From: Paraescarpia echinospica
Lineage: Eukaryota; Annelida; Polychaeta; Sabellida; Siboglinidae
DNA length: 64,000 nt
Assembly: GCA_020002185.1 (NCBI GenBank)
Contig: CM034541.1
Coordinates: forward strand, 53,590,553-53,654,552
Direction: 5' to 3'
The notes under the pieces: model-generated
What the model was told of the DNA's origin: nothing
The model's input: the letters and a program-made list of their open reading frames with translations, nothing else
Database searches by the model: none
In this document: one piece after another, positions 13,934 through 25,900 of the stretch
Layout of the letters: every line of letters starts with the position of its first letter
How positions within the stretch are numbered: position 1 is the stretch's first letter
Program-made: the position numbers and the translations under genes

Positions 13934-16900
13934 CTCTCTCATATCATCTTGACTGTGTTCCATTTCTTTATTTATCACAATTTTAGAGTGTAGTGTCTGG
14001 TAAATCAGTTGAACATTTATTTCTGAGTATATTATAGCACCTTGTTTATTAAAATCAATAAATTTGTTTTTATTTTATTCAATTTCTTTACTCATCACAA
14101 TTAAAAAGCTTATTGTGTTGTGAACAATTATATGTATTTGGTGTTGGTCAGAACTGGAGTTCCCTTCCTCGTTTACATCGACGGAGAGAGCGTACGTACA
14201 TCGCCTGTGTCAGATGTTTGGATTGAAGTCAAAGAGCAAGGGGTAGGTACAACACTTGTAAACCAGGTACCACTCATTATTACAATGCATTTAACTATTA
14301 TAAATCAGGTACCACTCATTATTACAATGCATTTAACTATTATTATAAACCAGGTACAGTCAAGCCTCGTTATAATGCGCCCGGATTCGGTTATAATGCG
14401 GTCGGGTCGTGGCTCCCATTTTTTCGCTGCCAGGGGGAAAATGGGTGCTATAACAAACTATATTAACACGGTAATAACTGTCAATTGTTTTGTGTGAAGT
14501 TATCCCCGTCTTTGTCCATGACGTGTATATTGAAAGACTAGTTGGCGGACAATAAATTTAACGTTGGCGTACAACTGCAAGGAATCAAGAGTGAGGCGCG
14601 TCACTACGTTGCCATTGTTTATTCTGCACTGCCAATGCTATCAACGGTATAAGTTTCTTTGACTATAATTATGGTCAATTTTAACTTTAGGAACAGTAAA
14701 TGTGGAGCAAGGTATCGGTTGTTTTGCGCCGACATAAAACGAATTGTTTCCAATCTGCTTGTCATGCTCATGGCTTCCGTGGATCGCGAGTTCGCCTGGT
14801 TTCAGCGCCGGGCGGCTTGTAAAGTGCAATTGAAATTCACAAATACGCCTTGCTTAAGAATCAGTTAAATACGTTTTAATGCAGCTTAGTATTCAAGATC
14901 ATAAGCTAACATTGCGTAATAAATAATAGCTTTTCACTGCGATGAACGCAATGCTACTGCCTGTACTAGTGCGCCAAAATATTAATTTGTCGACTGCATA
15001 TGAATTGGTGAATCATAATATTGTTCGGCATGGTAAATGTGCTTTCTAAATTGGTATTTTGGTATTGATTGAAAGACGAAGTTAAGCCAATTGTGAACGT
15101 ACTTATAGCTTTAAATCCTTAATCAACTCTAACACTGCGTTTGTTAAATCGTTTGCGTATTCGGCTGCTGAGTGCCAGGTAATTATTTTAGATCTTACGT
15201 CAGCGGTACCATATTATCGTTCAGTTGACCATGGCTTGTTCTGTTGTCTGTACACAGTTCATGAATTTTATTCAGTTCAACAGTGTCCAACAATGTATGA
15301 CATTTAAACAGAATACACATTGAAGTTGGCTGGCAGTTTAATAAGCTTCGTGAACTGCGTATAGACTGTGCGACGTGCACACTTTGGCTTTGATGCCGAT
15401 GGCGTTCTTCGTGCAGCAGCGGTGCCGGTCGTCGTCGTAGCGCCACTGACGGCAGATACGGGAACGCGTCACGTTTATAACGCATCCCGTTTATAACGCA
15501 GATTCATTTCATGGACCCCGACTACCGCGTTATAACGAGGCTCGACTGTACCGCTCATTATTACAATACATTTAACTATTATTATAAATCAGGTACTACT
15601 TATTATTACAATACATTTAACTATTATTATAATATTATTAATTGCACATGAAGAGTTCATGTCCACATAATAATTATGTGCAACTACCTAACATGAGCAT
15701 TTAATGATATATGTGTTGCTGTAGTTAGACTCTCTGAGTCAGAGATTTCAAGGCTTTTACAAAATTCAAACTATTTCACTAGATAGATTCTCTGTGACCC
15801 ATTTCCTTTTGTTTTCACATTATGTATGTACCTGATCACTATTTTATTTGTAAGAGTTAGTAAATCATACATTACTGTTATAATGTGTACTATATTGGAC
15901 ACACTCTTGTGATTATATACAATGTGGGTGTAGTTAGGTGAAGACTCTGTACAACTGTTATTATTAACGTCTGTTAGTTGATTACAACATGGCATCTCTG
16001 TGCAGCACCAAAATAAAAATGGATAAAACCGTATTTGGTCAATCTTGCACACGGGACAAGGCCAGAAAATGGAAGAAACTCCTTGCTCAAGGAAAATATG
16101 CTCTGTACTAGAACTGTAAATTTATATTATTTTGTCGATGCGTACACTTTTCTGATTTTGGAAAATTATGATATACAGGGTGTATTTAGTAACATTCACC
16201 TGTTTATCTTGTGTTAACTATGGTTATAAGTATACTTTTCTGATAAGTATAATTTTATTTTTTATTTTCCTAAATCTGTTAGTGCGAATTGATGATTTTT
16301 CTATCACTAGAATGAGTATGTAACATTTTGTTTATTTTCTGTTACCCGTTGTTTACCCGTGTAGCAAGGGGGCCAACCGTTACTTGACCATATCGAAGAA
16401 GGACGGCGTCCACACGATGCACAGTACCGCCATCTTCCACCTGGTGCGGAACTCGCGCCACCAGATCGTGACGTTGCTGCAACGGTTCCCGATCACGAAC
16501 AAAGAGAGACAGGACTTGCAGCCCCGCACTGATCGGGGGCAGTACAGTGACGGTACGGGGTGACTTACAATTTGTCGGGGTGCAGCAGCGTGTCAACATA
16601 ATGCTGGGCATATAATATTTTATATGTAATACTATGATAACTATGTGGTGCAGTTTGTAATCTGTACTGTTTGCAAAGTGGGCAAAATAAAAAAGTAAAA
16701 CTGCTTTATTACAAATATATTTAATATTCTGAACAAACTTTGTTGAATTTTACATTATGTTTAGATGTTGGTATGAAATAGTTTGTGATTCTAAAAAAAA
16801 AGTAAATATATAGATGCAGCAAAATAAGGTAATGTAATCAATAAATAGTGCACTCATAATAATGTATAGTTATGAGTGCACTATTTATTGATTACATTAC

Positions 16901-19900
16901 CTTATTTTGCTGCATCTATGTATTTACTTTTTTTGAGAATCACAAACTATTTCATACCAACATCTAAACATAATTGTTCATAATAAAGATAAATATATGA
17001 ACAACATGTGCAGATAAATTGTATCGACCGTATTAACGGTAGTGATGTCCTATAGTTTACTGTTAGGTGTCCAAGGGTGACCTTAATGGGGAGGTGGCTG
17101 TATTACCGAGGTGACCATGAAGCAAGTTACAACTGTACTGTATTCAAATAGACCTATAAATACCCTCCAAGTAATGTTCATGAGGGTTATTTGAAAATGT
17201 GCGTGTCCGACTTGATGTTGTCAGGCATGGGCCGGGAATTGAACCGAACAACAACGGGTCGTCTGAACAACGGTGTCCCCCAGGTGCCGCCACCACGCGG
17301 TGCGTCAGATCTGAGTGTGTTTCGACTGAGTCTGCCCGTGTCTCAGATGAAAGACGACATAGTGAAGGCGATCAATGACAACCGAGTGGTGTTGGTGTCT
17401 GGTGAAACTGGCTCTGGCAAGACCACGCAGGTTGGAAGGAGTTACACTTGTTTAACATCTGTATTATTTATGTATATTATAAGTGTCACGAGGCATTTCG
17501 ACCCACATGTCAGGATGGGTTCCCTCTATTGCTAGTTGGATCCCGAAAGGATGACACATTGTTCTCGTTCAATTCGTTATTACGCAAGCACAAAGAAGAA
17601 TGCCCTGTAACAATGACATATGTTACAGTAAACAATGTTACGCATGACCCAACCAGAAACCTAAAACAACATTACACACAATACAAACACCTTCCTGTTA
17701 TCATGTCTAAACAACACTTCTCAATTGCGAAAGAATCCACAATGGCGACCAGCCCACACAACATCCGTGTTACACACACAGACACACACATACCGCACAC
17801 TCACACATACAGTGTACAAGCCTGTGAATCCCTACATCACTTACTGACCAGGATGTTAAGCCATATATTAATGCCTAAACAACACCAACTCTTTTTCTAG
17901 CATCTTCGATGTTCACAAATACTCATATATACTCTGCACTTTTAACAAGAACCACGATATCTCCCATAACTATTACACCTCTAATGTACCATTAAAATAC
18001 AAATGTTAAAGGAAATAAAAACAAGGCATTAGCTAAAATCCGTTTTCCACGTGTACACAAAGTTTAACATTGTATGTAACGTTCGAGAACATTAAAAAAA
18101 TACAGAAAAATACATTTGTAGCATAAATTCAATTTAATGAGCTAGGGGATCACATGGTATCGTGACGTCTCACACGCATCAGGCCGACCCTTTCCATGCA
18201 CTCGGAGCATGTTTACAAGGATAGCTTTTGGGTCGAAACAAGCGTCAGGATGAGTTATTGTGCAACATTCCGATGTAATACAACCACTGGTCACCATAGA
18301 GGAACAAGCAGTTATCTTACGGTTCCACATGAGTCCAATTTTGTTCCAAACAATGAATGCGAATGGGCCTACAAGTCGACTAGGTTACGCCAAACTTGGG
18401 CTCATTTTCAGAATAAATATATCGAATGCAACCAACAGGAGATAATCTACACCAATAAACATACATAGCAAACATATATTGTATCCAGCTACAGAAAGTA
18501 ACATGTGTAATCTCATAATATTACCAGAATATCGATATATGAAGGAGTTGTGTACAATATATCATAACTTAAATAAGTCGGTGAGTTTCCGTTGGTCCCG
18601 CTAGCTCAGTTGGTTTCTTGTTAATTATTTTACAATTGGGCAATGCTGGTTCAATCCTGACACCAAACCATTGATTTTCTTTACACTTTTTGTTGTTTAT
18701 GTTTTCATGAAATAACAAACCAAATCATTTTGTATACTATAATGCACTGTTTGTAAATATTTTTTATTTTTGTAGTAATTATTTATTCGCCACAAAAATG
18801 AAAATATGGTAATTATGTATAACGATGTTTCTAAATTTTATTTATCCAGACAGATCACAATTTGTTTTCACATATAATTACAATATAATACCGTACAGTA
18901 TATATACAATTAATAAATTATATATCCATTACATTATATTTGTTTGGGTAAATAAAATTTAGAAACATCGTTATATATAATTACCATATTTTCATTTTTG
19001 TGGCGAATAAATAATTACTACAAAAGTAAAAAAATATTTACAAACAGTGCATTATAATATACAAAATGATTTGGTTTATATTATTTCGTGAAAATATAAA
19101 CAAAAAAAGTGTAAAACTTACAAGATTTGATGATCACTGAATGACAGAGGAATAATAGGATTGGTAAAGAGAGTAAGATTTATTATTGTGACACATTTTT
19201 GTGACTTGATAGTGACTGTTGAGCATGATGCAAAACTGGGCTTCTGCGGCGGTTTACGCCACAGACGGTACCCACTGTAGAATACGTACTAACAAAGTAT
19301 CGGAAACAGTGTTTCTGTGTGTGCAGGTGCCACAGATGATTCTGGATGACTGTGAGCTCCAAGGACGGCCATGCCGACTCTTCTGTACCCAGCCGCGGCG
19401 TCTCGCGGCACTCAGTGTCGCTGAGAGGGTGGCGGCGGAACGTGGCGAGAAGATTGGACAGACAGTTGGCTACCAGATCCGCCTCGAGAGCAGGTGGGTG
19501 GCAAGCAGGGTTGGTCTTGAATGTTGTATGTAAAATCTGCCCTCTGTTTTTCTGAAGAAAAAAAATCTAATGGGGAGGGCCGGGTCCTGATTAGTGCTAT
19601 CTGTTGCGCCATGCTGATGAGCCCTTATACGTGCATGTAGCGCGGCTGCGCACCTGAGACTTCGATGGAACAACACACCTGATTCAGAGTCTTCCGTGTG
19701 ATGCAGCCAGTTTTAATTCTCTTACCATACAGTCACCCCCAGGATGCAATAAACGCAAGTTAACTTCTTACTGTGTATTAAGTCCTGCAACACTAGCATT
19801 TACATTTTTTGAAATATTGATAAAATCTCTTGACAATTTTTATTGGGGTTCTATTGAGTAAGTGCACACTAAATTTGGGCTGTCTGGGCCTAGTAGTTAT

Positions 19901-22900
19901 TGAAATATGTGGAATGATAGTTTAATCCTGAGTGATGGTTTGGTTTTCAACACGTTTTGAATAAAAAATTGCACCTAGTGAGTGAAACTGGTATTAATGC
20001 ACATTGATGTTAATATGGATATGAGAACAGGGCAACAACATGTGGGTAGTGTCTTTGGTAGCTGTCTAACATCCGTTAAATCGTATTGAAGTAAATGCTG
20101 GCATATATATAGTTACATTGCACCTATGGTAGCGTGCAAAAAGACTACCTCTACGTGGTCAGTTGCACTGGCTTCCAATTGCGTATTGAATCAAATTTAA
20201 GATAGTCACTATTGCATATCGTGCCATTTCTACACACCAGCCATCCTGTTTGGTTAACCTATGTGTTTTTCAGGAACCTCAGATCATGTCTCACAAAAAA
20301 TGTTTGTTACTAAAGGTAACTTTGCGTAATGATTCATGGGTGTTGCGCCTCTGAGCTCAGATTACGGAGCAAATGGGGGCTAAAGAAGCTTATTATTATT
20401 ATATCATTATCATACGTATACCGTGTAGATTACTGTGCTGTTAAAGTAAAGGTAAGTTCTTATATAGCGCAGTATCCAGTCCCCCTGCTCAAAGCGCTTT
20501 ACACTTTACTCCCTGGCAGACCTGTTCAATCGAACACCACCTCGACTTCTCTGGGAAGCAATTAATGCGCAAAGACTATTCGTACACAAATATCCACCAC
20601 TGTCTATAGCCAGGTACACATTCAAACAGCTGGGTGAACTGAAGCAATGAAGAGTAAACAAACTTGCTCAAGGTTCGACACCGCTGCACAGGATTCGAAC
20701 CCGGGTTCTCTCAGTCGACACCCTGAAGGTTTTACCTCGGCACTACTGCAGATAATAGGCAATAAACATTTCCGGTTATGCGTTTATTATTATTATTGTA
20801 ATTTTTACAACCACAGCAGAAAGTGTGTTTGTTATAGAGTGAAAACTGGCACTGTGTATGACTGCTTTCAGGGTGTCGCCAAAGACCCTGTTGACGTTCT
20901 GTACAAATGGGGTCCTGCTGCGGACCCTCATGGGCAGTGACAACGCCCTGGCCATGGTCACCCACATCATAGTGGTCAGTGTCTCTTGTGTCTCTCTCGA
21001 GATCTGTCACTGCTACTTCCAGCCAATAATGCGTGACCAGCCAGAGCAAACTGTCCACAACCCGATGACGTTTATGTAGTGTTCGAAGAAGACAAAGAAG
21101 TAGTAAAGAGGCTGTTTTATTATGGATTACTGAATTGCTGTTTCTTATTGTTTGTCTGTTGTAAAATTGTACAAATTGATGTCTTTTAAAGTTAATTTAA
21201 TTGCCAAGATTTAGCTATGCCACTTTGCATTTATTTTGTAACATACACTTACCAAAATGTGCAATCCTTGGTTTCTGACTAACTGATACACAACAATAAA
21301 TCTTTCAGGACGAAGTTCATGAAAGGGACCGTTTCAATGACTTCCTGTTGATTGCTCTGCGTGACATTCTCCCCAAGTACAAGAGCCTGAAGCTAATCTT
21401 AATGAGTGCTGCGTTAAACGTACAACTCTTCTCGTCCTACTTCAACAACTGTCCCATCATCTCGGGTCAGTTCTAGGGACCGTCTCAGTATTTACCTGTT
21501 TTTTTTTATTGTTATTATTATTGTAGTCTACAACTTATATGAATAGATTTAGCTCTTTTTTTATTATTGTTATTATTGTAGTCTACAACTTATATGAATA
21601 GATTTAGCTCTTTTTAGCACTTTAAAATACGTTATTATTAGTATGTGCAAAAACATTATTATTAGTATCAGCAATATTTTATTATCAAACTAGCAAAATG
21701 GGACAGCCCAGCCAAATCTCACTGGGGCCAGCTGTGACATCAAGAGGACTAACTGGATTTGTTCAGGTAACTGTGGCCACATGACCACACAATCCTGGGG
21801 CCTGAATGTTTGCAATGTTATAAATTTTGATCACAGTTTTAGAGCAATGACGAAGAGCATTGTCCATGTCTCTAAAAATCAGTCCTTGTTCTGTTTTGGT
21901 TTTTGTAATTTGTCCTAAAAGTATCAATAATGCTTATCTGCTGTGCTCAGGTGGTAACTCACTATGTTTTGTTTGTGTTGTAGTTCCTGGCAAGCTGTTT
22001 GATGTCCAGGAACTGTTCTTGGAAGATGTGCTCAAACAGTAGGATTTATTTATTGCTCTACCTTCACTTTAACTTATTAATTAAATTAATTGGAATTAAA
22101 TCTGCTTCCTCAGCTGGTTTGCCCTCGCGAATCTTCTTCTTTTATGACCAGATTTAAATTTAAGTAATGTGCACAGCCTGTCTAAAAAAGAAAGTGTACT
22201 TGTTTTTTAATCATCAAAAGATATGACTTTGGTCGGTATATCTGCAGGCTTGCAAAAGATATGACTAGTCTTTATATCTGCAGGCTTGCAAAAGATATGA
22301 CTGGTCGGTATATCTGCAGGCTTGCAAAAGATATGACTTTAGTCTTTATATCTGCAGGCTTGCAAAAGATATGACTTTGGTCGTTATATCTGCAGGCTTG
22401 CAAAAGCCAGTTAGGTAGCCATCGTTTAGCACCAACCTGTTGAAATTCAGCTGTCACTTCCAGTTCTAAATTTATTGATAATGAAACACATTAATTGCCC
22501 AAGAAATATATGGGAAATACATTTACGACTGTCTTTAATGCTCATGTGCATAATTATACTTTTTGGCCCACACTTTTCTGTTGCATGCATGCACTGTGCG
22601 AAAGAAACATTTCAATATAGACTTGTAGCGACATCTGGCGAAAGGTAGCAGAACCCCACCTGGGAATTCCTTGAATTGTTATGTGTAACATCAAATATGT
22701 TATAGTTTTCTAATCGTTTGTATGACGAGTTCACCAAAACTACATAAAAAGATACATTATAACATGTCATAGTGGATACTAAGATGGTTTTAGTGTTTCC
22801 AAAATGAATTTAAAATGCAACAAGCAAAAAATTTAGCTGAGGAAGCACCTTTGATTTAATATAATGTTCTGAACATTACAGTGGTTTTCTGTGGCACTTC

Positions 22901-25900
22901 CCAACATAAAAACATAAAAATGTGATTACCAAGCTCAAGTTTATGCAACTGAATAAATTTTGAAGTAGATGTAGGTCCAGTAGATGTAGGTACAGTAGAT
23001 GTAGGTACAGTAGATGTAGGTCCAGTAGATGTAGGTACAGTAGATGTAGGTCCAGTAGATGTAGGTACAGTAGATGTAGGTCCAGTAGATGTAGGTACAG
23101 TAGATGTAGGTACAGTAGATGTAGGTACAGTAGATGTAGGTCCAGTAGATGTAGGTACAGTAGATGTAGGTCCAGTAGATGTAGGTACAGTAGATGTAGG
23201 TCCAGTAGATGTAGGTACAGTAGATGTAAGTCCAGTAGATGTAGGTCCAGTAGATGTAGGTACAGTAGATGTAGGTACAGTAGATGTAGGTACAGTAGAT
23301 GTGTTGCTTAATTTGTTTGTCATCAATTTAAACAAAAATGGTTACAAATTTAGTTTACCAGGTTGTTCGTTCAATAGGAAGTATGTGTGCAGAAGATATC
23401 ATCAGACCATAGTCCAAGGAACATGTAATATCACAGAATAAAGTTATAATATATCCCAGCAGTGTGTTACAAAGCAGTACTGGCTACTATAATCATGTTT
23501 AATAGATAACTGCTACGACCTGAACACTTGTGTTTACAGCACGGGTTACACCAATAAAGAGATGGAAAAATACAAGAAAGAGCTTGGTCAGGGTAAGACC
23601 TTAACAAGATTGATCAACATTGTCATCCGTAGCTAAAGCCTGAGAAGATCTGTTAGATACCATTGACTTATTGAGAGTTTGAACATTGTTACAAATCTGT
23701 CAAATTACGTTTAAAATTTTTTTACTGTGAGTATTGTTACTGTAATTTTTCTGTGGTAATGACTTTCCATATCCAATCCACACTATTCTTTTACAAATGC
23801 TACATTGTATCCTATAAGCTAAAGTTTGTAGAAAATATTACAGTCTTCAACCAACCAATGTTTTAAGAACTGTCGTAGGGTCTAATTTCTATTTCCTTGT
23901 CTCTAATCACTTTTAATGGGCATTTACTGTATCTTGCAAAGTGCAACTATGATCCAAATTATGGATTTACACATAAATGACATTTTTGTTTGTAAGAATC
24001 AAACATAAAGTACTCTTCAGATAACTGTGTGTCGTTTGTACAACCCTGTGCTTGACTGGGAGTATACTTGTAGTGGCACTTCAGCAGAAGCAGCTGGATG
24101 ACTGGTGTAAGCGAGACGTGAGCAGTCCTGCCGTGAAACTCACCAGCGACGGAGGAAACGATTGTGAATATGACCACGGCAGTAGCAGTGGTCTGATGGC
24201 GGACAACAGATCAGTGGAGGTATGGACAGATAAATATTATTCCTCATCCACCCAAAGGTTGTGTACATATTTTATTAAGCATGGGGGGAATTAAACTTGT
24301 TTGGACAGTTGTCCCTTATGGACAGTTGTCCATTATGGACAGTTGTACATTCTAGGCAGGTGGACATTTATCCATTATGGACCGATGTCTGTCATGGACT
24401 GCAAAGATTATTTTTCTATACACTGAAAAACAAATCCTCTCTGTATAGTCTACATGCGATGACGTTATGTTGACACTTCTCTGTTGTGTCCGGCCATGTC
24501 CAGCTGGGGCAAGAGAAAGAGGAGCTGGAGCCGTGGCTGGTCAAGGAGATGAACCAACTGGTCAGTGACGTCTGGTTGACCGGCAACGAGGACATCTTCT
24601 CACAGATCTTCCACCTCATCACAAGTGAAAACATCAGTGGTCGGTACAACCACAGTGTCCACAGTGGTCAGTCTGTCGTGTCCACAGTGGTCAGTCTGTC
24701 GTGTCCACAGTGGTCAGTCTGTCGTGTCCACAGTGGTCAGTCTGTCGTGTCCACAGTGGTCAGTCTGTCGTGTCCACAGTGGTCAGTCTGTCGTGTCCAC
24801 AGTGGTCAGTCTCATGTCCACAGTGGTCAGTCTGTCGTGTCCACAGTGGTCAGTCTGTCGTGTCCACAGTGGTCAGTCTGTCGTGTCCACAGTGGTCAGT
24901 CTGTCGTGTCCACAGTGGTTAGTCTGTCGTGTCCACAGTGGATGGATGAGGTGTAAACATGAGTTGTCAGATGTAAAGTTGATGGTCACAGTCAAAAATT
25001 GGCGGTTCATAGATAAAAACTGCGTTATTTCCATTGTGGCCCTGCAAATACATGACTGGACACTGCAAAGTCATTATCACTCACTCACTCACTCACTCAC
25101 TCACTCACTCACTCATCCCTTGACCGGGCCGATTGTAGGGTGCGTGTTCAGAGGCTTCAGCAGTGATCTCCCATCTGTGACGGTTGCATTGTATCACTCC
25201 CTTGGTTGTAGACCGTCCACTCTCGGATGTTGTCCATGTACATTTTTTGTGGTCTTCCTCGTTTTCTGCCACCTTTGACCATGCCTTGTAGAAACTCTTT
25301 GGCAAGTATGTTGCAGGCTGCGAAATAAAGCCGGTCCGATTGTCCCGGACGAGTAGTTTCAGTGATCGGACTAGTCCATGTTTAGTGGAGCAGTCCCATC
25401 GGACTAGCTGTTATTATGTAAATTGATTTACTCTCTGTATACGCTAGTTGGGTGTTGTGATGGATTAAAACAAAATCAGACAGTAAGGTAGCATTTTATC
25501 ACAGGCAGCTAAATATTCCGTACGACCGTCAGATGGGAAACTTGCTGAACGCAGTGAATGTAAATGGCGGCTGTTTACATCCGGTTAGCGTAGGATAGGT
25601 AGTGCCACCTAGCGACCATGAGTGATGAGCGACATGGACAAACATACATGCGCGGTTTACAGACATCGTTACGTGCTATCCCGTCGTGATGGTAGTTGCT
25701 TGCGTTACTCCTGCATTGGGTGATTATTTTAGCAAGTTACCAAACGCCAGCAATGTTACTGATTGTTTAGTCGGCTTCGGGAAAGAAAACGCTAATGAAA
25801 AGTATAGGGCAAATGATGCAACTTAGTCCGACAATGTCGGTCCTTTGTCGCCGTCAGGCTTCAAATTCTGCTGGCATCGCCTTGTCCACGACTCCTGTTT

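Noticed and set aside
14641..14868. Possible transposase remnant in the pogo-like element (60-70 codon frames on both strands)
   Set aside because: No DDE, helix-turn-helix or CENP-B-like motif could be recognised.
17448..17900. 150-codon frame just after exon 5
   Set aside because: Lies in intron 5 beyond a good donor, low-complexity His/Thr, no similarity.
22856..23335. 159-codon minus-strand frame of Thr-Ser-Thr-Val-Pro repeats, mucin-like
   Set aside because: Direct product of a 15-base tandem repeat in an intron, without signal peptide or splice context.
24085..24087. CTTCAG at 24079-24084 as acceptor of exon 11
   Set aside because: It gives phase 0, which does not fit the one-base overhang of exon 10; TTGTAG at 24073 fits and keeps the family spacing.
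24651..24942. CRISPR-like array of short direct repeats
   Set aside because: Units are head-to-tail with no unique spacers, and the window is eukaryotic. The same holds for the other arrays.
24625..25278. 217-codon open frame after exon 12
   Set aside because: Mostly the 23-base array read through; the rest has no similarity. It matters only as a possible read-through of exon 12.
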